A stretch of 64,000 nucleotides of DNA from Chlorops oryzae (GCA_020466095.1 CM035808.1:44675793-44739792), one strand, 5' to 3'. Positions 11,116-23,621 are shown, counted from the stretch's first letter. The notes: generated by a model from the letters alone, not told the origin. Translations and numbers: made by a program.

Positions 11116-11304
11116 CATGCGAGTAGCTACCACGACCAAACACATAGGGGTACTCTCTTCGATCGACATGGCCATGATAATAATCTTGTTCCCAGTGACC
11201 CTTGCTTGCTTGTGTTGCAAAATCTTCATTATTTGCCTCCTCATCATCAACCCAAACGAAATGCCAGTAACCTTTTCTTTTCTTGCCATTTTTATTCACC
11301 GGAG
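11116..11304 (-). CDS. Phase-1 exon, aromatic/charged segment
   Basis: 189 bp with acceptor ATGTACAG and donor GTGAAT, phase 1 at both ends. The 63 encoded residues open with VNKNGKKRKGYWHFVWVDDE and end in a Gly/Tyr/Ser stretch (VFGRGSYSHG). It is open in only one frame compatible with both splice sites. It is rich in W, Y, H and D with no cysteines. I do not recognise a family. Confidence 0.6.
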
Positions 11305-11371
11305 CTGTACATTAGGGAAATAATTTGAAATAATCAAGGAGCCTTCTATGAAGATCGCAATATCTACCAAC

Positions 11372-11428
11372 CTGTTAAACGATTCCATGCTCCCAATCCT
11401 ACATTTCGTTCTCTACTGATAACTTGAC
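11372..11428 (-). CDS. Short phase-1 exon
   Basis: 57 bp encoding QVISRERNVGLGAWNRLT plus a glycine formed at the junction. Acceptor CCTTAAG, donor GTTGGT (weak). Both ends are phase 1, which keeps frame with its neighbours. No recognised domain. Confidence 0.45.
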
Positions 11429-11490
11429 CTTAAGGCATACGAATTAAAAATGAGATTGAATCATAATACGGATTTTTGTTCTATACTTAC

Positions 11491-11538
11491 CATCTCCTGA
11501 TCCAGCAACGTAGTACCCATCAGGGGAAATGGAACCGC
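11491..11538 (-). CDS. Short phase-1 exon, Gly/Tyr-rich
   Basis: 48 bp with a good polypyrimidine acceptor (ATTTTTTCAG) and a perfect GTAAGT donor. Incoming and outgoing phase are both 1. It encodes GSISPDGYYVAGSGD. It is the first exon that can accept the phase-1 donor at 12242 in the lectin exon; the intron would be 703 bp. Confidence 0.6.
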
Positions 11539-12222
11539 CTGAAAAAATGTTTACCGTATTTTTCACTACAATATTTTTTGTGGAAGTCCATGTTTAAGTT
11601 ATAAAGAGAGAACAATTTATGGACATGAACTCGAATGTGATTAGGGATCTCAGTAGACCGAAACTTGTATACTGGGTGAAGATTTTCTTTCCAAACAGGC
11701 CAAAAAAGGCAACCATTAATATTCCTTATTGACATGGAACAGTTTGCTTTAAAAATGAGAAATTTGAGTTTTTCTGCTTACATATATTCTTAAAAAAAAA
11801 AATGTTCTTATTCCATGCTATTTTACTTTGCAACGACCTAGGTTTTTGAAAGGGAAAAAAGACCACAACAGAAATCGAATATAAAATATCATCACCCTAT
11901 TTCTAAAAAAAAATTAATTTTTAATAATGTCGGCAACATGCTGGCATTGATACAACACCCCTTCAGAAAAGAAACACACACACGAGTAAGTAGAACAAAA
12001 AATTGTTCAGAGGTGAATTTTATATTGAATTTCATACAATATCCTCATACAAAAGTGAAGTAATTACATATTTCTTAATAACTACATTCTACTCTGTATG
12101 AAGGATATCATGTGATTTGGACGAAGAGGGCGTTTCGATGCACAACATGTTGCCTAATCTCGATAATCAATGTTAACGCGTACTCTCTCACTTTTTCGAT
12201 TTTTTCTCTACTCTCTCTATCT

Positions 12223-13257
12223 TTAACGTCTTCTATACATACATGATGTATCGACCTCGCAAATCACATTAGCCTTCAACGAGCAGGATGCAATATCCAT
12301 CCAATATTCGTCTTCGTGTACCCTTAGTCGAACGCAATGATCCTCTTCTCCTAGGATATCCAACAGGGCGGGGCTCCACTTCTCAAACGACATCTGTTGA
12401 CCGTTGCTAGCCCATTGAAATTCCTTTTCATCGGCCAGACTATTAGCTGCAGTCCAGAAAATTTCATCATTTGGTTCACTTTTGAGTAAGAAATCATTTA
12501 ATGCACGCATTTCCTCATCGGTTTGAATCGTTGGTAGTTGGGCATTATTGCGACGGCATAAATTGTGAGCAGCATGCCAACTTAGCTAAAATTGAAAAGT
12601 CAACAACGTTTACGAATAACATTTAGGGCCGTTTTCTCATCCTACTTTGACGCTCTATCTGTCAGTTGAATTTTATTTTCTTTGACTTATTAATCAAATT
12701 TGTATGAAATTATCATCAGAATCATTTAACTTACAGATAAAAAAAAAAGATGAGAAAACGGCCCTTAAAATGATAAATATTTAGAATTTAGAAATACTAA
12801 CATTTTTATCCGGAGCAATCCAATAATATTTATGCCCGACCTTGATAAACTGTGCTGATTTGGATGCAAGAACTGGAGTGGCAACACTTTTAATGGGTGC
12901 AGAAATTTCAACGTTGGACGTTAGATATCCTTTATTTTCATGTTGATATCCCTGTAAACTCTCGGGCTTAACAAATCCAACAGGTAATCCAAAGCGATTT
13001 TTTATTGGTTTTCCTTCTTCTACTGTAATGGGGTTTTCTATATCTGATCCAGTGTCAATCACTTTTGTTTCATCGTTCGATTGTTTTTGCGGATCACCGT
13101 TACCTTTTTGTTTTTATAAATTTATTAATTAATATTATCCTTTTTTGAAATTGTTTAGTGAATTTTGAGTTTTTAACTTACTGAGCCAATCACCGTACCA
13201 CTGTGCATTGGAAATGCCAATCAGCGCAAGAAGCACTAGGATTAAATAATTTTTCAT
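12223..13257 (-). CDS. Signal peptide plus C-type lectin-like domain (5' exons of a secreted protein)
   Basis: Three exons: 13182-13257, 12802-13103 and 12223-12585, joined by GT/AG introns of 78 and 216 bp with matching phases (1 and 0). Read to the stop at 12223 they give 246 residues. Residues 1-18 (MKNYLILVLLALIGISNA) are a signal peptide. Residues 27-105 are a low-complexity linker. A C-type-lectin-like domain starts near residue 112 (KVGHKYYW) and runs to about 239. It has the WHAAHNLC helix, the W-x-A repeat core and four canonical cysteines (in NLC, DHC, ASC, VIC). The calcium/sugar motif (EPN or QPD) is absent and WND is replaced by WMD, so classical Ca-dependent sugar binding is doubtful. 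A strong GTATGT donor at 12242 in phase 1, just before the stop, would splice the lectin domain to the downstream phase-1 exons. The TAA would then be used only in a short isoform. The domain call is secure; the fusion is inferred. Confidence 0.85.
12626..12764. mobile_element. Tourist/Harbinger-like MITE in intron 2 of the lectin gene
   Basis: A 139-bp element has inverted ends GGGCCGTTTTCTCATC flanked on both sides by TTA. A 3-bp TWA-type duplication and GGGCC termini are the PIF/Harbinger (Tourist) signature. No coding capacity. It takes up most of the intron between 12586 and 12801. Confidence 0.75.
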
Positions 13258-13359
13258 TTCACTTAAATTTCTGTTCTTAAGATCTAATTTTCTTCCCGCT
13301 TTTTAGACCGACTATGAGAAATGTGCTCAAAATTAAGTGCTTTCACACAAGAGAAGTGT

Positions 13360-13367
13360 TATTTATA
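13360..13367 (-). promoter_or_regulatory. TATA box of the lectin-domain gene
   Basis: On the minus strand the sequence reads GCTATAAATA, a consensus TATA box, about 105 bp upstream of the ATG at 13257. A start site near 13335 would give an 80-nt 5' leader. A second weaker TATAAATT lies just upstream (about 13371-13378). Strong TATA promoters in flies are typical of abundant, stage- or tissue-specific secreted proteins; that reading is inference. Confidence 0.6.
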
Positions 13368-13379
13368 GCAAAATTTATA

Positions 13380-16300
13380 GACCCATGTTGTACCCTACAC
13401 CAATTTGTGGGTCCATACAAACACTTAACATAATAAGGTGGCTTCTAATATTCATAATGGTTAAGTGAAGGTCCTTGAGATCATTGTTTCAAAACTATAA
13501 GGGATTTTAAATAGCGCAGGGATTTCTACAACTCTTCTACACGTCAAATTGTACAAAACCCGGTCTCAATCAAAAGCTCAGTTAATTGAAGGTGGTTTCA
13601 TATGTTTGGATGTGTTGAATATTTGGAGAAATTAATGCGCTGATGAATACTAGCCATTATTCTTATGAAATTTTGGATATTATAAAAAATATATATATAT
13701 AATTGTTGTAAAGATATAGAAAAAACTCTTTTACCTTCAGATTCATAAATATTTTCAGAGTGTAACTTTTAAACGTAGTGGTGTACTTTGACCACTAGTG
13801 ACAACTAATTTTTTTGCAAGCGCCAAAACAGCTTTCTATTCACCTTAAATAATATTTGCTTAGCACTTTTTTCTTCTTTGTTCTTGTTTTATTTGTTTTA
13901 TATTTGTCTACGAACTTTTTTTATAACAAAATAAATATACTTTTCTTTGAACGCGGCTTTAAATACGTATTTTCGTATTTTGTACGCAATTTTATTTGAT
14001 TATGAGACCATGCTTTCGTATTCGCCGAAAATAATACGAACGCGTGTGAAATTTCTGTTACGCTAGATTTGTTTTCCATTTAAGACTGTAACAAAAGCTT
14101 TTCAACAAGAATGGTAAACCCCTTGTTTTTACAATAAAAGGTGCGTGTACGATTTAAAAAGTCTATAGTTATTAGATTTAAAATTAACTTAATAGCTTTT
14201 TTGTATGATTATCAAGTGTTTTTAGGGTCTTGTTATGTCATACCGTCAAAAGGTGTTCATCAGTTCCGAGTCCCAAAAACATGTTGGTCCACAATTAAGG
14301 TAGATGCTCTACACGCAATTATTAGGTTAGTCGTATGTTCTTGTTCGTCATAAGAAATCTCCTCGTAACTACACAGCTGAACATCTGTAGAGTCAAAATT
14401 GTAAAATATTCATTTGCGTTGATATTTGTTTTCTTTTGCAGATTTTTTGCTTCAATTCAAAAAAAGGTTAATGGTTTTTGACATACAGAAGGGGATTTTG
14501 GGAGTGCAAGGAGCCGAATGCGTATCGGCGTCTCTGCCGCGCACTTTCTTTGATCTCAGAGCCTCGGGCGATCGAGCACATGGCGGGATAGCCAAGCAAT
14601 TTTATTGCTGTATTAGGAAATTACTATCGACAATCCAATATATCCAGTCAAATACAAGCTGAAGGTAGCAAAATAGTGACAGTTAAACATCTATAATTAT
14701 CTGTGATTCTCGAGGACAGCCCTTATCAACATTACAACATAAGGGGTTTTTGAGTTTTACAAATTCTCAGGGTCTGCTGAGGTGATGATGGCGACATAGA
14801 TGACTTTAAAGTTTTTTCTTAAGTACCTTAATCATTCGGAAAATTATATTTTTTTTCCAAAAAATTCCTACATAATTGAAGATTTTTTTTGTTAGTGTTC
14901 ATAATAAAAATTTGTTGCTCAGCAGGTTTACGAATTGGCCCGAAATAACCTAAAAAGGGTGGAATTTGCATCACTGATTACGAACCCAATTCTCGTAGTT
15001 ATAAAAGTTAATGTAAAGAACTTGGTATAACTTCGATTTTGTGCTCTCATGCAAGCTTCTTAGTGATAAAATTTAATGAATTTATATGAAAATTTAAATG
15101 AATTGATTTTGTAAGGTTAATTACACAGCGCCACAAAAATTATCAGACCCAGGGGTGTCATCCTCACTCATGGTCTCAAAAGAGCATCCTCGAGCGGGGG
15201 TTTTGGACTTATTTTTTGAGGGTATAACGAAACCTAGACTCGATGGATCTATTTGAACCTCAAATTCAGATTCAACGACCCCGAAAACATACTGTAAACA
15301 TAGCGTGTCTGCCACGTTTTTGGGGGCTGTATTATTTAACCTACTAGGAAGCATACCACTATTGAGCGGCCACCCTTACTTTTTGGCGGAAAAATTAAAT
15401 TTCAAAACGACAGTCCTCCTCTATAAAGATATTTATGCACCACTTAACTTCCCATGAATTATCGTATACTTAAGGGGAGCAAATAGCTTCGAAGGAGTCT
15501 CGAAGGATCAAAATCAATGGCGACGAATCAGTCGGTTAAGCTCTAAATTATTCCAACATTAATTGAAATTCAATTTAATATTATTTCTCAGGGATTTTCA
15601 AGATTTCTCTTGAAATAAAGTTCAAATAAAATCAATGATGCAAACATATGATGAAGTCAAAGGACCGACCATCACCACGTTTACAGCTCAATCTAAGCTT
15701 AAAGTACTCAACCAAAGGCAACACACAAACACATACATCTGTCTATGTGTACATGAAGTGAAAATGTTTGCTTCTCTCAAATACAAGAGCATCCTTTCCA
15801 CTAAAACTACGCACTTCAAACTCAAGTATAGCATCGGATTTTTTTTATACTTTTTATTTGTATTTTTTTTTTTCAAAAAGGAGGGAATAAAAGTTCCAAA
15901 TGGGAAAAACGCTACCATAATTAATCTTCATTCTTCACACCACCAGAGAGTAAACATACGCAGCATGAGATTGAAGTACACATATTTTCCCCAACCCTCA
16001 GAAGCATATGAGAACTCTGTACGTTTATTCACAGTCCAGAAGAATGTTGCTACATTCATTCTCGATGCGGGTGCAGTCAAAAAGTCCAACAAAGTGAGAA
16101 TTACAACGAGAAGAACAAGAACATACCGCCTGTCCAATCATGCATGTGCGAAAAAAAAATGTGAAAAATTGCACAGAAACGCGTGGGGAAATTCAATTCC
16201 TGCGAATCGTTAAACGTACATAAATGCTTCGGCAGTCAACAGTGAAGCTTATTCAAAAGGAAACTGTAACGAATTGCAGTTTTTGACATAGAAGGAACAA

Positions 16301-16780
16301 AAAATTAAACTATTGTCCATACATTCTTCAATTAGTTACGGTTAGTCTTACGCCTCAAGAGAGCGAGAGAGAGAGAGAGATATTGTAATGCAGAAAGTCA
16401 AAAGGGGTTTCACTGTATGGAATTTACTTCAAATAACAGACGTTCTCTTTGATCGCAGGAAGTTTCTTTCATCGTTATGTGTTCGATTCCCTGGCGTTGC
16501 GATTTGAGGTAATTTCTAACTGAACACGCGAAGGATTCCTGTGTTTTGTTTTTACTTCACGCTCTCACGATTGAAGGATTTTAGAGAGAAGAGTTAGTAT
16601 TTTCGTTCAATTAATGTTCCATTCAAGCACTACCTTTTTTATTTTTTCTTTGGTTCAGATCAATTTGGAACAAGAAGCGCTTTACATACACCCTTTTTTC
16701 TTCTGAGAGACAGCGGAGTTTCAACTTCTATCAGCTGGTACCATATAAAAATCACCTAAAATTTTAATTGAGGTAAATGC
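13380..16780. other. AT-rich intergenic DNA, no supported gene
   Basis: Upstream of the lectin gene promoter. It holds a short TA run (13689-13702), a GA microsatellite (16360-16380) and homopolymer tracts. Short open frames at 14426-14662, 15121-15354 and 15635-16213 show no domain, splice context or codon bias I can defend. Confidence 0.5.
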
Positions 16781-17096
16781 GGTTAGATCCATCGGGATTC
16801 TCGTGATCTATAAAGGCGTGGCCCTCCACATCACAGCACTGGGGTCGCATTACGCGTAACAAAATCTCCTCCAATATGAGCACTGATAATGTCGGCAAAC
16901 CTTGATCGAGTTCCAGGGCTACTCACCCCTCTTAAAAACGAGCAGTCCCAGCGAGACTCCCAGAATAGGGCCGTTCAAAGACCGGAAAGAACCATCGGAC
17001 AACTGTGTTCTGGGTCCCTACTTCACCCTATGTATCTAACTGTCTCTCCTTAATTCACCAATTGGCCCCATTTAATTTGATTGGTCAATCATATTC
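16781..17096 (-). other. Probable 3' part of the LINE fragment
   Basis: About 300 bp following the LINE stop codon on the minus strand. It is less AT-rich than its surroundings and has no intact frame. It is likely decayed 3' sequence of the same element, but no poly-A or simple tail marks its end. Confidence 0.3.
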
Positions 17097-18410
17097 TCAG
17101 CCTTCCTTATTAAGGAGAGGACATTCCGGCCTTAGCTCGTCATGGCTTAGGAAGGGTTTATTAAGGACTCTGAGTCTCAGCCAACATATGCCAACACATT
17201 CGCCCATTACGTGAAATGTAGTCTCCTCGACCTCAAGAAAGAGTCTGCACGCGGAGTCTCCTATCAGGTGCATCCTGAGGAGCTGGTATTTTAGTCGGCA
17301 GTGTCCTGTGAGAAAAGAGTCTAATCTACCTAAATATGATTTACCTAATCTTAGCATTTCTGAATTTCTGACTTTAAATGGGCTCACACTGAGTTTTGCC
17401 TGCCTCAGGCCTGGCAAGATTCGCCAATATTCTTTGTTGGACCGTAACTCCCGGTTTTTGAAAGCATTTTTAACTGTGGCAATTGAAATTCCACAAAAGG
17501 GCTCAGGGTCAATGAGTTCGCTTGCAGACCCCCGTCTAGCTAGTTCGTCTGCTGCCTCATTCCCTGCAATTCTTGCATGTCCGGGAATCCAGCATACCTT
17601 TACTTTGTTCCGCTGTGCTAGACTCTGCAAAGTGGTGAAGCAATTATTCACTATGAGTGATGTGTGTTTGTACGAAGCTAGTGCCTTTGTTGCAGCTTGG
17701 CTATCCGAACAAATACAAATATCTGCTCCTTTGATCCTACGATCTGGCTTCAATCGCAAAGATTTCAGCTTCAAAGACAGTTGACCATTCGCCAAGTGCA
17801 AAGTTCCTGTTGGTGTTTGGTCCATGGACTCCTGCGCCTACGCCTGAGTCCATTTTCGAACCGTCTGTATACCATACTAGCGAGTTTTGGGTTACAGGTA
17901 GAACAGGAACAGTACCTCAAATTTTCAATTATATAATCAATTTGGGAGTCATATAATCGGAAATTTTGTATGATATTCCAATTTCAGAGATATAGACAGC
18001 TGATCTTCTCTAGTTTTTTGCTTTTATTGTTCAGGGTATATTTAACCGCACTATTCGCGGCTATTTTTCTATCATGGATCTGCAGTGGAGTTATCTCCAT
18101 GATGGCTTCAATTGCTGCCGTGGGACATGTTTTCATCACTCCACTAATCCCTATACACATCAATCTTTGCCATTTTTCTAATTTTGCATTGGTTGCCTTT
18201 TCCTTGGTTTTTTGTCACCAGACAATGGCGGCATATGTTATTATTGGTTTCACCATCGTTGTTTAGATCCAATAAATTATTTTTGAACCCAGCCCCCACG
18301 TTTTGTCATACATTCTTCTACAAGCCCACATGGCTTTCCTAGATTTATCTATGGCTTTGTCGATATGGCTGTTTCAGGTGAGTTTTTTTGTCTAAAACAA
18401 CCCCGAGATA
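17097..18410 (-). mobile_element. Decayed non-LTR retrotransposon (LINE) fragment: RT C-terminus and RNase H
   Basis: On the minus strand, 18410 to about 17930 encodes the conserved region after the reverse-transcriptase palm: an IDKSRKAMWACRRMYDKTWG-like segment, then VKPIITYAAIVW followed by a nonsense codon where the family has a second W. Next comes an RNase H domain. Its first catalytic Asp (YTDGSKM, about 17865) and Glu (AEIFAIEA) lie in one frame. The later Asp (CSDSQAATKAL) and the WIPGHARIAGNEAADELAR motif lie in another frame, so a frameshift near 17765 separates them. The stop is at 17097. RNase H plus this RT tail points to the I or LOA group rather than Jockey proper. The 5' part of ORF2 and ORF1 are missing. 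Confidence 0.85.
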
Positions 18411-18692
18411 TATTCAGCTATGCCTAATTACCCACACAGATCTTACAAGATTTTTAAAGAATTTATCAAAACAAAGAAACAATTTTTGCTTGTCATAAGG
18501 TACACTTTTTATGCCGTTTTGACACTTGTATCACACGTTAGCTTCTCTGACTGTATATCTCTAAGACTAATATTTATATAGTAAATTCCTTAGATTTATT
18601 CTTTGTTATACCTAAATATTTGCGTTTTTCAAGGTTTCATACCAAAGGTCAGTGATTCAGTATTTCGAAAATTCCCAATCGAAAATTGTTTT

Positions 18693-19101
18693 TATACCCA
18701 GCGTAAGCAGAGTATACTATTTTTGTGCTACTATTGTAACAGCTAGAACTAAACTCTCCAGGTATAGGACAAATATATGTATGTTTTTATTACTGACCAG
18801 GATCAAAAACTGAACCGATTTAGACATGTCCATCTGTCCGTCCTTTCGTCCGTCCATCGGTCCGTCTGTAGTAGGATCTCTTTTGAAACAACTGGACCTA
18901 TCACGTTGAAATTTGGCACACAGGTATGTCGGGCCCCGACAATGATCCTTCAAATTTCAAATATAAAAACGATGTGTCAGAGGTGACTAGGGGAAAATAT
19001 GCATGGTACGCTCACTGCCACGTCCACAAACATAGTTCTTTTTTTTGTAACTTGCGTATGGAAAGACTAATAGTGCTAATATTGTGAGGAAGCTGGGTAT
19101 A
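18693..19101. mobile_element. Fly interspersed repeat with TATACCCAGC inverted ends
   Basis: 409 bp that begin TATACCCAGC and end GCTGGGTATA. Inside, near 18828-18870, is the GTCCGTCC-rich stretch followed by a 'TTGAAATTTGGCACACAGG' segment. This type of repeat is widespread in fly genomes. Non-coding. Confidence 0.6.
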
Positions 19102-22100
19102 TCAAAAAATCGGCTTAAACCGACTTTAGTTTTTTTACTTGTTTTCTTGTTATATATTTGTGCTAGCTTTGATCGAGTTCTCTTAATTGTTCTATGTTTT
19201 TCCAAAAAGTTTAACCTTAAGATTTTTTTTGGTTTAAAATATTGGAAAATTTGTTTCTTAAAAGATCTTAAAGCCTTCTTGCTTCTGCTTTCTGACATAC
19301 TAAATTGTGCCTTAAAAAGGCTGGCTGGGCATTCATGATTAATCTAACGAACTTGTCTGGGCTTTCACGACAGTTTCCTAGTGGTGAAATATATATGGAC
19401 ATTTCCTGAAGAAATAACGTGCTTGTCGCGTCCATATATATATCTGATTGCCTCTCCAACCTGCATATATAGAAAATTTTCAAAATATAAAATTCCGCAT
19501 GAGCTGCACGAAAGTATTTAGAAACAAAATTTCTATTTACCGCATTGTTGAAGTCGGCAGTCAAAAATAATCACCTAAATGTCCGTTTGGAAATTTCAAT
19601 ATGAGGCAAGTTCAATGAAAATGTCCCCTAAAACGGTTGGGAATACCCAAGTACCTAAAGAAGTGAAAAAGAACGAAAAAGGACCAATTTTACTGCTCTG
19701 AATTAATTTTTTAAAAATTCTTTTCAAAAAATGATAAAGGAACATCAGAAACTGTTACATAGACAAGCACACCATCTTGTTCCTTTGTTTCCGGTCAGTA
19801 GCTCAGGACTTATTGAATGAAAGTACCTTAACCTTTGGCTCTTCAAACAAAATTATCCCCTCTCGCTTCTGTAAATGAACTCTTCTCGATGAGCATTTTG
19901 CGCTGGCAACAAAAGCAAAACAATAATTTCAACGTCAACAATAACATTTCAAGAATTTATGAGACTTGCAGCATTGTCCCATGTGAAGTGATAAACATAA
20001 AAACAGTTTATAAAACGTTACCCAAGCTATGTATCGGCCGATACGAATGTTATGAATGTAGTACCAAACACCATATTTATCATCGTAGCATGTTTTGTTG
20101 CGCTGTGCAGTGCTACTGCAACCCCCTGATAGAGCAAATGTTTCATATAAGTATCGCTGTTGGTGTTTTTCTGCTTGATCACTCTTATTGCTAACGCACC
20201 AATGCACATTTGCAGCTATTGTTTATACGTATGTGCGTGCGTGCTTGCGTGCGTGAGTGATGGAGTGAGTGAGTGCTCGAGAGTGTCACAAAAGCAGAAC
20301 CGAATTGTCTTTGAATCGAAGTAGATATGTCATGGTCGCAAGGGAATAAAATGACAATAGCAGTCCGGGCTATATGGAAAGTGCTCATAGCGAATCATCA
20401 TTATCATCATCGGCATGATGGCAAATCAGTAGAATGCTTGTGTCTCTGCTGTCCCATTTTACTGGACGATGCCTTTTGTCTATTCATGCTTAATAGAGCT
20501 GCAGATATTAATGAACTCTAAACTCATTCTAGAATGCAAAGCATTAGGAAGCGACATTAACGATAGAGGCGATACTGATTGCACAGCCATTACCAATACC
20601 AATCACCACTGGAATCGCCATCGCCATCGCTATCGTTGTTGCCACTGCCAGTAGGTACCTACTTACATATGTACATACCAGCAGCAGTATCAGCACCAGT
20701 GCAACTTCACTTAACAGCTACAAACAATGACAAACTCTCATTATTGTCTCTCACTTGACAGTTGCGAATTGGACCTTAGTTTTTGTTGTCGTCCTCGTTG
20801 TTGTTTTTGTTGATTGTGTAAGGACATATTTCCATAGACGATATTCTTGCTGTTCGATTGTTTGGTGTTTCTGGGGTCGTTTTTGTGTTGCAACATGATA
20901 TCAATATGGCAACATTTCTGCAATAAATGCACACACATACGAACTAATGCACAATCCCGTCATCCTATATGTCATAATGTCATTTTTGTCATAAGATAAA
21001 TTGTAATCGGGATATCATATGCACATGTTTGCCAGATCAAACCGCACAAATGCTTATATTCAAGGAATACATATTTCTCTACCCATGTGCCTAGTTTCTG
21101 GGAGAAGGGAAATTCAAAGGAAGTTCAAAAGTGCATCCCCTGCAATTTCGTGCTTTATACCAAATACAACTAATTTTGCAGAGCCAAAGCAAACAAGAAG
21201 GCGTACAACGACTAAAACACATACACACAAAAACACACCGGCACAAGCACACAAATACGAAGAGCAATGCAAAAGCAATTATTTCAATAACAGCATTATC
21301 GATAAATGCAATTAGCAAATATTGAAGTGCCTTCCATCATCATTGCCAAATTAGAATTTCTCAATCGTCTTGGCTTTCAGTGATTGCCGTACTTTGAATT
21401 TTGAAATTCATTTAGTGCGGATGATTTACCCAATTATCTTAAATATTGAGAGCATGTGAATAAACTAAAAGATCTAGCATAAGACACAAATTCATACATA
21501 CCTCTATTGACGGTTAAGTCTGAAGTCGATAATGAATTGGAAAACCAATAAAATCCTGACTGCTAGGATCTCAATTGGTATTAGAGATTCGCGCGAGTTT
21601 GTACGTATGTATTCTTTCGTGGCCCACGGCCTTTTGCTTTCCGACGACGGGCTTTAGCTTTAAAGACGAGTTATGTACGGGCTTTGCTCGGGTCTGTTCC
21701 TAGGCCAAAACCTGAAAATATGTGACCCCTTTTGCATGTAGTTAATTGTCTATTCAATTTTTAGAGTTAAGTTAAAAGAAGAAGAGTAGTATAATACAAA
21801 TAAGTGAGAATTTCTCGTCAAAAGATGTTAGATGCAATGTATTCAACCTGGAGTAATAAAACTTCCCCATTGAGGATTGAGACCTTGTCATAATGTCAGT
21901 ATGCATAATGATCCTGAGCAATTCCGACGATAGCCTAAGGTAGAGTAAGTGGGGCCTCCCAAGCCGGCGACGTCGAAGGTGAATACTGAAAGTAACATCA
22001 GTCTACAACTTCAGCCGTCAAGGTCAGGTGCGGCAAAATGTGTGCGGCGGATCTTGGTGCAAGCGGCTTGCGTTACAAATATGTTTACTGTTCAGCAGTG

Positions 22101-22267
22101 CCAACTGTTTAATCTCCAGGAAACACCAATATCTCCAAGGAAATGGAAGTTCGGAATGGGCTGATACTCCACTCCGGAAACAAAACCTTCGAAATTGCTC
22201 CATAAACGGATAAACCCGTAATTAAATGTTCTAATTGTACAATAAAATGCCCGGGACAGGCTTTTTC
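19102..22267. other. Non-coding stretch with simple repeats
   Basis: Contains an inverted repeat (ATATATGGAC, 19387-19445), a GTGC/GTGA-rich microsatellite (20231-20280), CATCGC-type and CAGCAG-type imperfect trinucleotides (20395-20700) and CA-rich sequence (21210-21260). None of the short open frames shows splice signals or a recognisable product. Confidence 0.5.
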
Positions 22268-22427
22268 CAGTGGCGGATTAACCATATAGCCAACATAGAT
22301 AACTGCCAGGGGCACAAAATTTTCAGGGTCGCAAAATTCAAACTGTTTACACTAGATAAAATTCAAATTCGAAAATTAGGCTGCTCTCTGAGGCGGCGAA
22401 ATGCCAATTTTCCTTAATCCGCCACTG
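22268..22427. mobile_element. Small TIR element (hAT-type MITE)
   Basis: 160 bp with inverted ends CAGTGGCGGATTAA / TTAATCCGCCACTG. The 8-bp flanks (GCTTTTTC and CTTGTTTC) agree at five positions, consistent with an old 8-bp duplication. No coding capacity. Confidence 0.65.
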
Positions 22428-23443
22428 CTTGTTTCGTGATTTTTCCAGCTTGTCCTTCAAAATTGAGACCCTAACAATCTCTAATTGCGACCGAAAAGTT
22501 ACAAACGTGTCGAAGAATGGAGGTATTTTAATAAGGGTATAAATATATAAATAAAGTAGTTATATAAATTTTGAACTTTTAGATATCTTGAAAACGGTCC
22601 GTAGCAATCCGGAGGGAATAACGCTGTTTTGATTGCATGCTTTCTTATTCTCGAGCAACATTTCGTTTCAGAATAACTTTTTTTTAAAGAATAGTAATCC
22701 TAAGAATTAACCGAGACCTGTCGTCCTTTTCAAAATCACACATTCCTTTCAGCTTTATTCAATTTAATCAGTTGTTCTACATTCTAAAAAGATATTACAC
22801 CCTTCACTACTAGACTACTAAATTCAAATGATTTTATCTGCATTTAATGGCCATTTTATTGGCCAATGTGCAGACATACATACATACAAGTATAAGAATT
22901 TATTTCCAAACTAAAATAGAATATCCCAGAGCTAAAGAAATTCCGCTTATGCGATTTTAATGTCCTGCTATGGACAAATTTATTGCAATATTAGAACATT
23001 AAATTTCAATTAATGTGAAATGATTTACGATAATTTTTGATATCAACATCTATCATGGAACGTGATAATTATTTAATTATGAACGACGATGAATTTATTT
23101 GGAGAATTTTGTTCATTTTTGTTTTATGACGCTAGACGTTTTTCTCAATTCTTCTGGGGCTAATCTTAAAGTTTCTTTAAGCAACCCAAATTCTACAAAA
23201 CCGTATGGAAGAACATTTGCAGGAAAATTTCTGGAGAAGGATTATGTATTGTATTAACAGCACTCTGAATCAAATGATATAGATGTTTATTCCTTTGAGA
23301 CATTCCGATTTTGGCCCTCTTCGCCGGGATGATTAATTTTTTTTATTTCCTATATTCTATTTTGTGACAGCATTTTTCAAAAACTTCGAAAAAAAAAACA
23401 AACATACAGCAAAACTGGTATGACCATTGAAGGTATTTAGGAA

Positions 23444-23600
23444 GCCGCTCATATTAGGCGACAAATCAGCGGAAACAAAATTGGTTTGAAGGTGAGGGAC
23501 GCAAAGGGAAGAGAGAAAAACGCTCTCATACCACATTCCCCAACGTCCCTTGCGCTCAAACTACTTTGTCGCTGGTAATTTGTGGCCTAATATGAATGGC
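23444..23600. mobile_element. Small TIR element
   Basis: About 157 bp with imperfect inverted ends (CTCATATTAGGCGACAAAT and ATTTGTGGCCTAATATGAA). No clear target duplication. Family not assigned. Confidence 0.5.
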
Positions 23601-23621
23601 GACTAAGGGGACGGGGCTTTT

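Noticed and set aside
15635..16213. 192-codon plus-strand frame
   Set aside because: Basic, low-complexity, includes a Phe/Lys homopolymer run encoded by a T tract; no homologue recognised and competing frames on the other strand.
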